Below, piece by piece: positions 52,391 through 61,160 of a DNA stretch of 64,000 bases; position 1 is the stretch's first letter, and every line of letters starts with the position of its first letter. The notes beneath the pieces were generated by a model, which had not been told where the DNA came from, searched no databases, and was given only the letters and a program-made list of their open reading frames with translations. Source of the stretch: Virgibacillus_F necropolis_A (GTDB lineage Bacteria > Bacillota > Bacilli > Bacillales > Amphibacillaceae); NCBI RefSeq assembly GCF_044793635.1, contig NZ_CP084992.1:434001-498000 (forward strand), in the 5' to 3' direction. The position numbers and the translations under genes were made by a program.

Positions 52391-53359
52391 CTATTTATTA
52401 TTAACTAGATTGTCTTTTACTAAATACGCTGCACCATAAATACCCGCATCATTTCCTAATTGTGCTGTATCTATATCACAAACCTCTGTTAGTCTTTCTA
52501 GGGCGTAAATGGAAAAGGAGTGCTTAATAGCGTCTAATAATGGCTTTCCTGCTTTGGAAACTCCACCACCAATCACAATTTTAGACGGATTTACAATTGT
52601 TGCAATATTAGACAGAACTAATCCAAGGACGTCCCCTGTTTGACTAATGATTTGCTGACAATCCTGATCACCTGCACTCGCTAAATCAAACACATCTTTA
52701 GCAGTAATTCTTCCGTGCTCCGCAATATGTTGCCCCAGGTTACTTTGTGGATTGACATCAATTATCTCCTGCGCTTGTTTTACAATACCTGTTGCAGACG
52801 CTACTGTTTCTAAACAACCATTCTTCCCACAATTACATGGGTAACCATCTGGAACAACTGTTATATGGCCAATTTCACCTGCCGTACCATTCACACCACT
52901 AAGGAGTTGACCGTTGGCGATTATACCGCCACCAACACCGGTACCTAATGTAATTGCAACAAAATTACTGGCCTGATTACCAGATCCCATCCAATTTTCA
53001 CCGAGAGCGGCTAAGTTTGCATCATTTCCAACAAAGACTGGTAATTGTAATATTTCCTTTAGTTCACTGCCAAGCTTTACAACTTTCCACCCAATATTGA
53101 CACCTTCCTCAACAATACCCGAGTCGCCGACAATAAAGCCCGGAGCTCCTACCCCTATACCAATAATTGCTTCTTTTTTTAGGATTAAATCTTTTATTTT
53201 CCCAGTTATGGAATGCGCAATATCAGGTATGATTTGATTACCATTGTCATTTTTATTCGTCGGTATCTCATACTTGTCTAGAATCTTACCTTCTATTGAA
53301 AAAAATCCAACTTTTATTGTTGTACCACCAATATCTACACCAATTAAAATATTTCCCAT
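52391..53359 (-). CDS. glcK: ROK-family glucokinase
   Basis: ATP-dependent phosphorylation of glucose. N-terminal ATP motif ILIGVDIGGTTIKVGF; catalytic Asp in VFVGNDANLAALGE; TLGTGVGGGIIANGQLLSG; the ROK zinc motif CNCGKNGCLETVASATG (CxCGxxGCxE). 322 aa, one residue longer than I recall for B. subtilis GlcK. Its ATG overlaps the stop of yqgQ (TAATG). The yqgQ-glcK pair is conserved in Bacillus. Confidence 0.96.
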   Translation of the reverse strand: MGNILIGVDIGGTTIKVGFFSIEGKILDKYEIPTNKNDNGNQIIPDIAHSITGKIKDLILKKEAIIGIGVGAPGFIVGDSGIVEEGVNIGWKVVKLGSELKEILQLPVFVGNDANLAALGENWMGSGNQASNFVAITLGTGVGGGIIANGQLLSGVNGTAGEIGHITVVPDGYPCNCGKNGCLETVASATGIVKQAQEIIDVNPQSNLGQHIAEHGRITAKDVFDLASAGDQDCQQIISQTGDVLGLVLSNIATIVNPSKIVIGGGVSKAGKPLLDAIKHSFSIYALERLTEVCDIDTAQLGNDAGIYGAAYLVKDNLVNNK

Positions 53360-53571
53360 TATTGATTAGCACCCTTTTCGTCACGTGTTTTTCTTGCATC
53401 TTGTTTAAGAACTAAAATTGCCATTTTATATTCTTGCGCATTAATGAACCCATTCTTGTATAATTCTTTGACTTCGTCTTCCATTAATTCGAGATCAGCT
53501 ATTCGATCACCTACATAAATAAAGGTACCAAATTTCTTTAACAACTGTCGTACATCATAAACTGTTTTCAT
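53359..53571 (-). CDS. yqgQ: YqgQ family protein (DUF910)
   Basis: 70 residues: MKTVYDVRQLLKKFGTFIYV then GDRIADLELMEDEVKELYKN, a three-helix cytoplasmic fold; binds single-stranded nucleic acid in some reports (family knowledge, not certain). The start at 53571 follows GGTG; an upstream in-frame codon at 53583 is less likely. Translationally coupled to glcK. Confidence 0.88.
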   Translation of the reverse strand: MKTVYDVRQLLKKFGTFIYVGDRIADLELMEDEVKELYKNGFINAQEYKMAILVLKQDARKTRDEKGANQ

Positions 53572-53642
53572 AACTATCACCAAACATTATATATTCATTT
53601 AATTGCTTCTTAATAACCTTTGTAAATTATACCACGAAACAA

Positions 53643-53686
53643 AAATACCTCAAGACCCAGACACATCACTTGTCTGGATCCTGAGG
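53643..53686 (-). terminator. Terminator after spoVAF
   Basis: CCTCAGGATCCAGACA pairs imperfectly with the downstream TGTCTGGGTCTTGAGG, followed by a T run. The left arm lies in the last spoVAF codons. Confidence 0.8.
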
Positions 53687-55123
53687 GTCTAAAAATGTCG
53701 GTCTTCGGTTTTTTAATGGAATTGGCGCACGTAGAACAATATCGCGAAATGCACGATAGGAAAATGGTATAAACGGCCAGAGATAAGCAATGTCATATGA
53801 CTTTGTACGTATAAGATGTAAAAGCCAAACCGTAATTCCAATCACATATCCAGCTAAGCCAAAAGCAGCTGTAACTACTAATAAAAAGATACGCACTAAC
53901 CGATTAGCCAAACTAAGTTCATAACTCGGTGTAGCATATGTTCCTATAGCGGCTATTGCCAGATATAAAACAACTTCATTTGAAAATACCCCTACTTCAA
54001 CAGCAACTTGCCCCATTAGAACAGCTGCAACAAGACCAAGTGCGGTTGCAAGTGAAGAAGGAGTATGAATGGCGGCCATCCGAAGCATATCAATTCCTAT
54101 TTCTGCTATTAAAAACTGCATGAATAATGGAATAGTACCCGATTCAGCTGGACCAATAAAATCCAGGGCTGCAGGCAACAGACTTTGGTCTGTCGAAAAT
54201 AAATAATAAAGAGGTAAGATAAACATCGATGCTATGACTGCGATAAAGCGAACTATTCGCAGATATGCCCCTACTAACGGCTTTTGACGATATTCCTCTG
54301 CATGTTGCAGATGATGCCAGTAAGTTGCAGGTGTTATCATCACACTTGGTGAACCGTCTATAATAACTAATATATGTCCTTCAAATAAATGTGCAGCAGC
54401 AGTATCTGGACGTTCCGTGTATCGAACTGTTGGATATGGGTTCCAATGCCGGCCACTTATAAATTCCTCAATCGTTTTTTCTGCCATAGGTAATCCGTCG
54501 GTATCAATCATTTCAAGTGACTTCTTTAATTTTTTCACGCGCTCCGAGTCGGCTATTTCACTAATATAACATAAAGCAACGTCAGTTTTTGACCTTCTAC
54601 CGATTTGTAGATATTCCATTCGTAGAGATTTATCACGAACCCTCCGGCGCGTTAAAGCAGTATTAAATACAATTGTTTCTACATACCCATCACGTGACCC
54701 TCGTACAACACGTTCTAAATCAGGTTCTGCCGGTGCTCTCACAGGATATGTACGAGCATCGATCATAATAATTTCGTCTATTCCTTCTACAACCAATGCA
54801 GTAGGTCCGCCTAGTACTAAATCGATCGTTTTATTTAAATCTTTATTATGACCAATCTCTATATATGGAATATATGTTTTTATTAATTTTTTTAAGGGAT
54901 CTGGTTCTAAATCTTCTGGTTCAAGTTTTGCAAATAATTTCATTACATAATGTAATATTTTATCTTTTGCGAAGCCATCAATTAAGAATAGCGACATTTT
55001 TCGTCCAGCATATTCTAAATTCAAGTGAATGACATCAAAACTTTCATCGACTCCCAATTGTTCATGCAAATAATCTACGTTTTCCTGATATGTCGAAAAT
55101 AAAGGTTGTTTTTTAGTTTCCAT
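53666..55123 (-). CDS. spoVAF: SpoVAF/GerA-family germination protein
   Basis: About 485 residues of the GerA A-subunit type. Soluble N-terminal domain (about 1-275) with YAGRKMSLFLIDGFAKDK, AEPDLERVVRGSRDGYVET and TDVALCYISEIADSERV; then a membrane domain of four or five helices (about 290-450) with IAEIGIDMLRMAAIHTPSSL. The WHHLQHAEEYRQKPLVGAYL block and lack of GerAB/GerAC neighbours favour SpoVAF, a spore inner-membrane protein linked to germinosomes and dipicolinate release. In B. subtilis it is in the spoVA operon; here it stands alone. Start 55123 (AGGGTG upstream). Confidence 0.85.
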   Translation of the reverse strand: METKKQPLFSTYQENVDYLHEQLGVDESFDVIHLNLEYAGRKMSLFLIDGFAKDKILHYVMKLFAKLEPEDLEPDPLKKLIKTYIPYIEIGHNKDLNKTIDLVLGGPTALVVEGIDEIIMIDARTYPVRAPAEPDLERVVRGSRDGYVETIVFNTALTRRRVRDKSLRMEYLQIGRRSKTDVALCYISEIADSERVKKLKKSLEMIDTDGLPMAEKTIEEFISGRHWNPYPTVRYTERPDTAAAHLFEGHILVIIDGSPSVMITPATYWHHLQHAEEYRQKPLVGAYLRIVRFIAVIASMFILPLYYLFSTDQSLLPAALDFIGPAESGTIPLFMQFLIAEIGIDMLRMAAIHTPSSLATALGLVAAVLMGQVAVEVGVFSNEVVLYLAIAAIGTYATPSYELSLANRLVRIFLLVVTAAFGLAGYVIGITVWLLHLIRTKSYDIAYLWPFIPFSYRAFRDIVLRAPIPLKNRRPTFLDPQDPDK

Positions 55124-55235
55124 TCTAGTCACCCTGCACTTCTGTAAGAATTCATGAGCTTATTGTGTTCTTATATAGCTTTCCTATGCATATTTACTTG
55201 AACCACCTCATAAATCTTATAAGACAAACTTATTG

Positions 55236-55378
55236 GAAAAGCGAAGGCGACTGATCAGAAGCAGACGCATAAGAAAGGAACCTAAGAATGTTTACGCATT
55301 CTAAGTGTTCATTGCTTATGACGGCAGCTTCTAGGAGCCGCAGCTAGACAAGAAAAGCGGAGGCGACTGGTCAGAAGC
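55236..55378. repeat. Intergenic stem-loop repeat, copy 2 (spoVAF upstream)
   Basis: Two direct 27-bp copies (55236-55262 and 55352-55378, two mismatches) flank an inverted repeat in which CAGAAGC..CATAAG pairs with CTTATG..GCTTCT, followed by TAGGAGCCGCAGCTAGACA. Same family as 16424-16627. The rest of the 300-bp gap between spoVAF and the next gene shows nothing else. Confidence 0.75.
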
Positions 55379-55426
55379 TAATCAAATACTCAACAACACT
55401 TAAATTTATTTAAAAAGGATGACGTT

Positions 55427-56275
55427 ATGAAAAAATATTTGGCACTTGCCATTTTCTTTATCTTAAGCATCTCTTTTGTTTTTTTATATCAGGTGAAAAT
55501 CAATTCCATTCCAAGCATTAGTTTTTTTCCTTTAGATGAGGAGACAAGTTTTACAGAGGCGCAAACTAATCTGGAAATGAAGCAAACTAATCAAAAAGAG
55601 CATACAATTGCATGGAACTCATTATCCAAGAGTGAAAAAAGCATATATTTGCGACAGGATGTTTCGTTACTTTTTAATAACGGGAAACTACGTGGTGCAC
55701 TTAGTGAGTGGCATGAAAATGAAGATACCATTGACTTAAGTGAGAGTATTCCTATTCAAGGGACAAGTTATTTCCAAACCATCTCGTATCATCACGGTGA
55801 AATTCATTATCCAAATGGATCCATTAAAAGTATTCAACAAATGACATATGACGAGTTATATGTCATTGAAAATGATTCTTCAGGTATCCATTCTTTTCAA
55901 AAACCGAAAACAAAAAGTGATGTAAAATGGGAGAAAAAATTAAGAGGTAAAACATCACAGACACTGTTATATCATTGGAACAAACTATTAAACCACTATC
56001 AGATAAATGAAGATGATTACCTAATTGTTCCCCTGACCGAATTAAACCGATTTAACACAAACCCTTTGCCTTCATTATCCCAGGCAAAAACTAATCAGGT
56101 AATCGGACTTTTATGGGAAGGCTTATATAAAAATTATATAGTTCCTATTACGTATGAAAAAAAACAAGTAACAAATTATGTACCCCTTATATTATTTGGT
56201 AACGACAATAAACATCTACTAGTTTTATTTGAAGTTAACGGAAAAAAGGAACGCCTTATACAACAATACCCTTAA
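55427..56275 (+). CDS. Membrane-anchored or secreted protein, function unknown
   Basis: 282 residues with an N-terminal hydrophobic segment (KKYLALAIFFILSISFVFLY), no lipobox, then an extracellular domain. Readable stretches: KSEKSIYLRQDVSLLFNNGK, GEIHYPNGSIKSIQQMTYDE, TSQTLLYHWNKLLNHYQINE and VIGLLWEGLYKNYIVPITYE. I do not recognise the family. AAAAGGATG precedes the ATG. It is a single-gene unit divergent from spoVAF and convergent with yqgP. Confidence 0.82.
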   Translation: MKKYLALAIFFILSISFVFLYQVKINSIPSISFFPLDEETSFTEAQTNLEMKQTNQKEHTIAWNSLSKSEKSIYLRQDVSLLFNNGKLRGALSEWHENEDTIDLSESIPIQGTSYFQTISYHHGEIHYPNGSIKSIQQMTYDELYVIENDSSGIHSFQKPKTKSDVKWEKKLRGKTSQTLLYHWNKLLNHYQINEDDYLIVPLTELNRFNTNPLPSLSQAKTNQVIGLLWEGLYKNYIVPITYEKKQVTNYVPLILFGNDNKHLLVLFEVNGKKERLIQQYP

Positions 56276-56322
56276 AAAAGGAACATCCTATAACGAATGA
56301 GTCGCTATAGGATGTTCCTTTT
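56274..56322. terminator. Bidirectional terminator between 55427-56275 gene and yqgP
   Basis: AAAAGGAACATCCTATA (to 56292) pairs with TATAGGATGTTCCTTTT (56306-56322); A and T tracts on both sides. Confidence 0.9.
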
Positions 56323-57868
56323 AATTTACATTTTCTCCAGTTATTTGTTCATATAATCTTATATATGACTCATCATCTGGTTTTAATTCGTACGCCTTTT
56401 TAACGGTTTGAACTGCTTTCTTTTGTTCGCCTTGATTTGCATACAACATCGCTAAATTATAGTATGCTTCAGGCATTTCGCTATTCATTTCAACAATTTT
56501 TTCAAGATCATCTACTGCTAATGATGTTTTGCCCAATTCTATATATGCATATGATCGTTGAAACAATAATGCAGAAGCTAAATCATCAGGATCTTCCAAT
56601 CCCTTTGTAGCACTCTTAACAACCGCCTCATATTTATCCTTTTCCAGTAATTCTTCTATTTTGGTTAACTGGTACATCGCAATATCGGAGTTATTTTGTA
56701 TTCCGAATACAACTAACCCACCTACAATAGCTAAATAGCAAATAAAGGCAATCAGCTGATATCCGATTTTCTTTTTCTTTGGTAAAAAAACAATCACCGA
56801 AGCAATAAACCCGGTTATTAGCCCACCAATATGTGCACTATTATCAATTTGTGGCATTGAAAATCCAAAAATTAAATTAAAACCAATTAATACTATGATT
56901 CCTCTCCCCATTGTTTGGAAGAACAATTTTTTGTTCATTAAACCAAACAATAATAATGCTCCAAATAACCCAAACAATGCACCAGATGCGCCTGCTGATA
57001 CATTGGAGGTAAACGCAAAACTAGCCAGCCCTCCCCCGATTCCGGCCAACATATAAATAAATAAAAATCGAACAGATCCATATATGCGTTCAACTGTAGT
57101 ACCTAAATAGTATAAAGCCAGCATATTCATTAATAAGTGCAACAAACCTATGTGTAAAAACATGGAGGAGATAATTCTCCACCATTCCCCATCTACTATG
57201 GCGGGATTATATTTGGCTCCATAGTTAATAAGTGTCTCTGTATAGGTACTGTCTCCGTTAAGCTCAAGGTAAATATAGATGAGAATATTTATTCCAAGTA
57301 AAATATAAGTTAGGAAGGGTTTTCCATATGAAAATACTGTTTTAATTTCTTTTCTTTTTGTATGAAGTTTATTTGTCATTTTATTTATTAAATAGTTTAG
57401 TTCGGTTGATTTTTCTTCTTCTGAGATATCATTAGTCGGTAATTCTAACGAAACATTCAGATCCTGGTTTAATCGTTCCTTTTCCACGTATTTATCTTCT
57501 TCATCCAAGTAGTAAACCTTCATCTTAATCGGCTTACGTTCCTTCAGCTGCATTGGTTTCTTCAAGGATTCCCATTCTCCAACGGGGGCTTGTTTAGAAA
57601 CGTATATATTTTTCACTTCAATATGTTTTCCGATTAACATTCGCCTTATCGATTTTGTTCGTTGAAAAGCTAATGCGATATCTTTTTTCAAATCATTCAT
57701 CCAATAAAATTCTTTATGTACAAGTCGAATGACATACGAGGTTTTGTTTACATGTTTCTCTAACCAAATCTCTTCTCTTTGTTCATCCATATCTAATATC
57801 TCAAAATTTTCTTCGTCGATTAGCTGTTCGGCTAATTTATACATGATATGTTGTTCATTTACGTACAT
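56321..57868 (-). CDS. yqgP: Rhomboid intramembrane protease with TPR tail (YqgP/GluP)
   Basis: 515 residues. A cytosolic N-terminal domain (about 1-175) leads to six or seven membrane helices with the rhomboid dyad: Ser in VSAGASGALFGLFGALLLFG (near 290) and His in IDNSAHIGGLITGF. HIGLLHLLMNMLALYYLG is the usual upstream helix. The C-terminus (about 400-505) holds TPR-like repeats (EAYYNLAMLYANQGEQKKAV). In B. subtilis it works with FtsH in membrane protein quality control, e.g. on MgtE. Confidence 0.94.
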   Translation of the reverse strand: MYVNEQHIMYKLAEQLIDEENFEILDMDEQREEIWLEKHVNKTSYVIRLVHKEFYWMNDLKKDIALAFQRTKSIRRMLIGKHIEVKNIYVSKQAPVGEWESLKKPMQLKERKPIKMKVYYLDEEDKYVEKERLNQDLNVSLELPTNDISEEEKSTELNYLINKMTNKLHTKRKEIKTVFSYGKPFLTYILLGINILIYIYLELNGDSTYTETLINYGAKYNPAIVDGEWWRIISSMFLHIGLLHLLMNMLALYYLGTTVERIYGSVRFLFIYMLAGIGGGLASFAFTSNVSAGASGALFGLFGALLLFGLMNKKLFFQTMGRGIIVLIGFNLIFGFSMPQIDNSAHIGGLITGFIASVIVFLPKKKKIGYQLIAFICYLAIVGGLVVFGIQNNSDIAMYQLTKIEELLEKDKYEAVVKSATKGLEDPDDLASALLFQRSYAYIELGKTSLAVDDLEKIVEMNSEMPEAYYNLAMLYANQGEQKKAVQTVKKAYELKPDDESYIRLYEQITGENVN

Positions 57869-57939
57869 TTATTTTCCTCCCTAATGACCATCATATCAAA
57901 ACTCTATCTTATTTTCTTGTTAGAAATATCTTTTTCATA

Positions 57940-57974
57940 AAAACAAGGTAGTTGCAATAAAGACAACTACCTTG
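57940..57974 (-). terminator. Terminator after yqgO
   Basis: CAAGGTAGTTG (57944-57954) and CAACTACCTTG (57964-57974) make an 11-bp stem with a T run on the minus strand. The 25 bases beyond (57991-58029) resemble a worn copy of a CAGCTCCAGCGCC-type repeat. Confidence 0.8.
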
Positions 57975-58034
57975 AATAACATTCAACTTATTCAGCTCCA
58001 GCGCCCCTTCCTCTAACCGGGCGCTTGCACTTTT

Positions 58035-58226
58035 TTATCCATTTGATGTTTTTGTAAACATGTTTGATAAAATTTTATTTTTTATGTCTGGCATATTCAT
58101 GGTTATCATTACCCCTAGCTTTCGTAACACACTTACAGCCAAGATCATATTCAATAATTTATAGCGCCATTTATAGATAGCTAACATCGCTGAAAGCACA
58201 ACACTAAATATTAATATAATTCTCAT
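58035..58226 (-). CDS. yqgO: Small membrane protein (YqgO-like)
   Basis: 63 residues with one N-terminal helix (IILIFSVVLSAMLAIYKW) followed by a basic, amphipathic rest (LLNMILAVSVLRKLGVMITM). Its place between yqgP and yqgN and its size suggest YqgO. No function is known. Whether it forms a transcript with the E1 gene is unclear (63 bp gap). Confidence 0.6.
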   Translation of the reverse strand: MRIILIFSVVLSAMLAIYKWRYKLLNMILAVSVLRKLGVMITMNMPDIKNKILSNMFTKTSNG

Positions 58227-58289
58227 ATGAACACCCTATTTCTGTTTTATAGTGGTCTTAGTTTTTTCAGGAGTTCATGTATTTATTCA

Positions 58290-59303
58290 TTAAGAACCAA
58301 TATATCGGTCATACCAAGACCGTGCAATCACGATGTCTTCCGTTCCCTGAACAAGAACACGTCCGTCAGAAAATAGGACAAGCGTAATTCCTTGTTCAAA
58401 TTCAGCTTTCAGCAAAAAAGGTGTTTGCTTTACTGAAGAAACAGGTAACAGCTTATCATTCCATTTAGTTAAGTTTAATGATGTCTTTTGATGAATTTGC
58501 ACACTGTTTCTTCCACAAAGTACAGTTTCAATGTCTTCCATCCCTCTCTTAAGCGCAGGGTATTCCTTCTTTTGACATGTAGGGCAATCTGTTTTAGGTT
58601 TAGACAATTTGATATCATACTGATGATTAAACCATATATCAAAGGTACGAAGTGTATTTCGTAGAGCATTCTCATTACCCGTTAAATATTTAAACGTTTC
58701 CGTTACTTGTAATGATGAAACCATATCTACCGCAGGAGCAATGACGCCAACAGAATCACATGTCTGTCCATCATTTGATGACCCAGGAATTAAGCAACGC
58801 AAACACGGCGTTTTTTCTGGTAAGAAAAAAGCATTCATTCCTCTCGAACTTACCACACCACCATATGAAAAAGGAATCTGATGCTTAAAGCAACCATCAT
58901 TCAGTATATATCTAGTTGAAAGATTATCCGTCCCATCAAGAACAACGTCAATCCCATTCATTAATTCCTCAACATTATCGGCAGTTACGTTCCCGACAAT
59001 TGCTTCTATTTCTACTGTTCCATTTATCTTTTCTAATTTATTTTTAGCTGCAATCGCTTTTGGCGATGCTTTTTTCACATCTTCTTCATCAAATAACATT
59101 TGCCGTTGTAAATTAGATAGTTCCACATAATCTCTGTCGATTATTCGGATTTTCCCTATACCAGCACGAACTAAATGGTTACAAATAACGGTACCTAGTG
59201 CTCCCACTCCCACAACGAGTACACTACTGTTCTGTAATTTATCTTGTCCTGCTTGTTGGATAGGATGAAATAATAATTGTCTGGAATAGCGATTAGAATC
59301 CAT
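58290..59303 (-). CDS. ThiF/MoeB-family E1-like adenylyltransferase
   Basis: Activates a ubiquitin-like sulfur carrier (ThiS or MoaD) by C-terminal adenylation. Nucleotide loop VLVVGVGALGTVICNHLVRA (about residues 29-48), DRDYVELSNLQRQMLF, Asp switch DVVLDGTDNLSTRYILND, adenylation-linked CLRCL and CPTC zinc ligands, plus Cys in GQTCDSVGV. The ATG at 59303 follows AGGAGG and gives 337 aa; the frame is open further up. ThiF and MoeB cannot be separated by motif. No thi or moa gene lies nearby; it stands 13 bp after yqgN, so cotranscription is likely. Confidence 0.87.
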   Translation of the reverse strand: MDSNRYSRQLLFHPIQQAGQDKLQNSSVLVVGVGALGTVICNHLVRAGIGKIRIIDRDYVELSNLQRQMLFDEEDVKKASPKAIAAKNKLEKINGTVEIEAIVGNVTADNVEELMNGIDVVLDGTDNLSTRYILNDGCFKHQIPFSYGGVVSSRGMNAFFLPEKTPCLRCLIPGSSNDGQTCDSVGVIAPAVDMVSSLQVTETFKYLTGNENALRNTLRTFDIWFNHQYDIKLSKPKTDCPTCQKKEYPALKRGMEDIETVLCGRNSVQIHQKTSLNLTKWNDKLLPVSSVKQTPFLLKAEFEQGITLVLFSDGRVLVQGTEDIVIARSWYDRYIGS

Positions 59304-59316
59304 AGTTTTCCTCCTA

Positions 59317-59871
59317 CTAATATATTCCATTTTCAGTAACAATGTATTTAACTGGAAGATCAAATTTTTCCTTTGGTAATTCCTGGACTATTTGGTTATT
59401 ACTTACTAGTGAAATAGTTGAATTAGGAAAGTCTGTTAAAAAACGGTCATAATAGCCACCACCAAACCCAACCCTGTATCCATTACTGTCAAATAGCAAA
59501 CCTGGAACAATTAATAAATCTATCCGATCCTTATCTGTAGCTTGTGAGATATCAGGGTTTGGTTCTTTTAAATTATAATAGACAACTTCTAATTGATCAT
59601 ATGAATCTAATTGATAAAAGATAAGTTCTTTATTAACTGGATTGCATTTTGGGACCGATACCTGTTTATGTTCTTTCCACGCTGCATCGATAATAGCCTT
59701 CGTATTCCACTCAAATCCCTGAGAAATAGTAATCCCAATAGAAGATGCCTTTTTCCATATGTCTGAATGGATTAATTGGTAGGTAATTTTTTCCTCAATA
59801 GATTGTTTTTCATTATCAGATAATGATTTAAGATATGTAATTGCTTTATTTCGTAATTGAGGTTTGTCCAT
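59317..59871 (-). CDS. yqgN: 5-formyltetrahydrofolate cyclo-ligase
   Basis: ATP-dependent conversion of 5-formyl-THF to 5,10-methenyl-THF, rescuing a dead-end folate. It has the family end block DLLIVPGLLFDSNGYRVGFG then GGYYDRFL, and KAIIDAAWKEHKQVSVPKCN. The start at 59871 follows AAAAGGGG and gives 184 aa; codons upstream are unlikely. It begins downstream of rpmG and is followed by the E1 gene. Confidence 0.92.
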   Translation of the reverse strand: MDKPQLRNKAITYLKSLSDNEKQSIEEKITYQLIHSDIWKKASSIGITISQGFEWNTKAIIDAAWKEHKQVSVPKCNPVNKELIFYQLDSYDQLEVVYYNLKEPNPDISQATDKDRIDLLIVPGLLFDSNGYRVGFGGGYYDRFLTDFPNSTISLVSNNQIVQELPKEKFDLPVKYIVTENGIY

Positions 59872-59901
59872 AAATATCCCCTTTTCTTTTGTCATAACTA
59901 T

Positions 59902-59940
59902 AAATAAAACCCTTATCTATTCATGATAAGGGTTTATTTT
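59902..59940 (-). terminator. Terminator after rpmG
   Basis: AAACCCTTATC and GATAAGGGTTT form an 11-bp stem with an 8-base loop, and A/T tracts on both sides. Confidence 0.85.
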
Positions 59941-59949
59941 CATACAAAA

Positions 59950-60099
59950 TTATTTAGTTTCACGGTGAAGTGTATGTTTTTTAAGACGTGGACAATATTT
60001 CTTAAGCTCTATACGTTCAGGATTAGTACGCTTGTTTTTTGTAGTAATATAGTTACGTTCACCAGATTCAGTACAAGCTAATGTTATGTTTACTCTCAT
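59950..60099 (-). CDS. rpmG: Ribosomal protein bL33, 49 residues
   Basis: Reads MRVNITLACTESGERNYITT then KNKRTNPERIELKKYCPRLK and KHTLHRETK. This is bL33, in its usual place near yqgN. The zinc-ribbon Cys pairs are each reduced to one Cys (CTES, CPRL), so it is a form with little or no zinc binding. A GGAGGG ribosome-binding site precedes the ATG. Too short for many gene finders. Confidence 0.95.
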   Translation of the reverse strand: MRVNITLACTESGERNYITTKNKRTNPERIELKKYCPRLKKHTLHRETK

Positions 60100-60279
60100 G
60101 GTTTTCCCTCCAAACTGTAAAAACTTGCTTTTTGTAGATTACAATTTTCTCTCATGTCAGACCTAATTATAATATCAGATATATAACAATCTATCAAGAA
60201 ACATTTAAAATAAATTTTAGTTTTATCTTTTCTATTTCTATGTTATAAATAATAATGTATATGAAATGGAGGTACATAA

Positions 60280-60618
60280 ATGATTTATGCAATTTCGACA
60301 ATTTTAATAGTAGCGGTAATCTTATTTATCCTATCATTCTTAATGAATGATAAATTTAAGGACTTAGAAGATCAATTAGAACAGCATTCTATGTCAACCA
60401 TGCAAGATACGTATCAAATGAAAAAGAAAATTAAAATTCTTGAAGAAGAGTTGCTTACGAATGATCTATCTAATGATTTATTTCAGAATGAAAGTGAATC
60501 CTCTGAAGCAGATCGAAAAATACTTCAATTACATGAAAAAGGCTATTCTGTTCAAGAAATTACGGAATTAACTAAATTAAGTACATATGACGTACAACTA
60601 ATTCTACGTCAAAATTAA
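60280..60618 (+). CDS. Membrane-anchored coiled-coil protein, function unknown
   Basis: 112 residues: N-terminal membrane helix (MIYAISTILIVAVILFILSF), coiled-coil (about 25-60, KDLEDQLEQHSMSTMQDTYQ) and a C-terminal helical motif KILQLHEKGYSVQEITELTK then STYDVQLILRQN that looks like a winged-helix/HTH remnant. Similar to DUF6115-type proteins in Bacillaceae (weak recollection). TGGAGG precedes the ATG. It is followed after 21 bp by the MltG-like gene, so they probably form a unit. Confidence 0.75.
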   Translation: MIYAISTILIVAVILFILSFLMNDKFKDLEDQLEQHSMSTMQDTYQMKKKIKILEEELLTNDLSNDLFQNESESSEADRKILQLHEKGYSVQEITELTKLSTYDVQLILRQN

Positions 60619-60639
60619 GCTAATGGTAAGGAGATAATT

Positions 60640-61140
60640 ATGAAGCAACCTGTTCGCGCATTTTCAATCGGCCTGTTTGCAGCTGGTATCATTTTATTAG
60701 GTATAGTTCTTTTTTTTGATAAGCCACAAGATAAAACAATGGATTCTTCCCAGCAGGAGATGATCGCATCCCTAGAAGAGGATGGACTACACGTATTAAA
60801 TGAAGAAGAATACATTTCTCTTTCTGTAAAAGATGAACCTGAAAGCAAAAAAGAAGAAAAAACGAAAACTGATACAAAAGATGAAGCACAACCAGATGAA
60901 GCAGAAGAAAAGAAAGAAAAGCAAGAAAATGAGGTAAAAACATTCACATTAAAAATTGAGCCCGGATTGGCATCTTCTTCCATAAGTACTATTTTGGAGG
61001 AAAATGGTATTATCGATAGTGCAAGTGAGTTTAATCAGTATTTAGAAGAAAATGATTATAGTCAATACGTTCAAATTGGAACATTTAAACTAACAACAGA
61101 TATGACGGTTAACGAAGTGGCCGAAACAATTACAAATTAA
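60640..61140 (+). CDS. Short MltG/YceG-like membrane protein, no catalytic domain
   Basis: 166 residues: membrane anchor (about 5-26, VRAFSIGLFAAGIILLGIVL), a long Glu/Lys/Asp-rich linker (about 68-104), and a C-terminal domain with TLKIEPGLASSSISTILEEN then GIIDSASEFNQYLE and GTFKLTTDMTVNEVAETI. This is the LysM-like N-terminal part of the endolytic transglycosylase MltG; the catalytic YceG part is not present, so it may regulate or localise at the cell wall. AAGGAG precedes the ATG. Confidence 0.78.
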   Translation: MKQPVRAFSIGLFAAGIILLGIVLFFDKPQDKTMDSSQQEMIASLEEDGLHVLNEEEYISLSVKDEPESKKEEKTKTDTKDEAQPDEAEEKKEKQENEVKTFTLKIEPGLASSSISTILEENGIIDSASEFNQYLEENDYSQYVQIGTFKLTTDMTVNEVAETITN

Positions 61141-61160
61141 TGGAACTTTAAACAAGGTAA

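Noticed and set aside
60615..60983. 122-codon Ser/Phe-rich ORF on the minus strand
   Set aside because: It is the complement of the Glu/Lys-rich linker of the MltG-like gene and has no ribosome-binding site.
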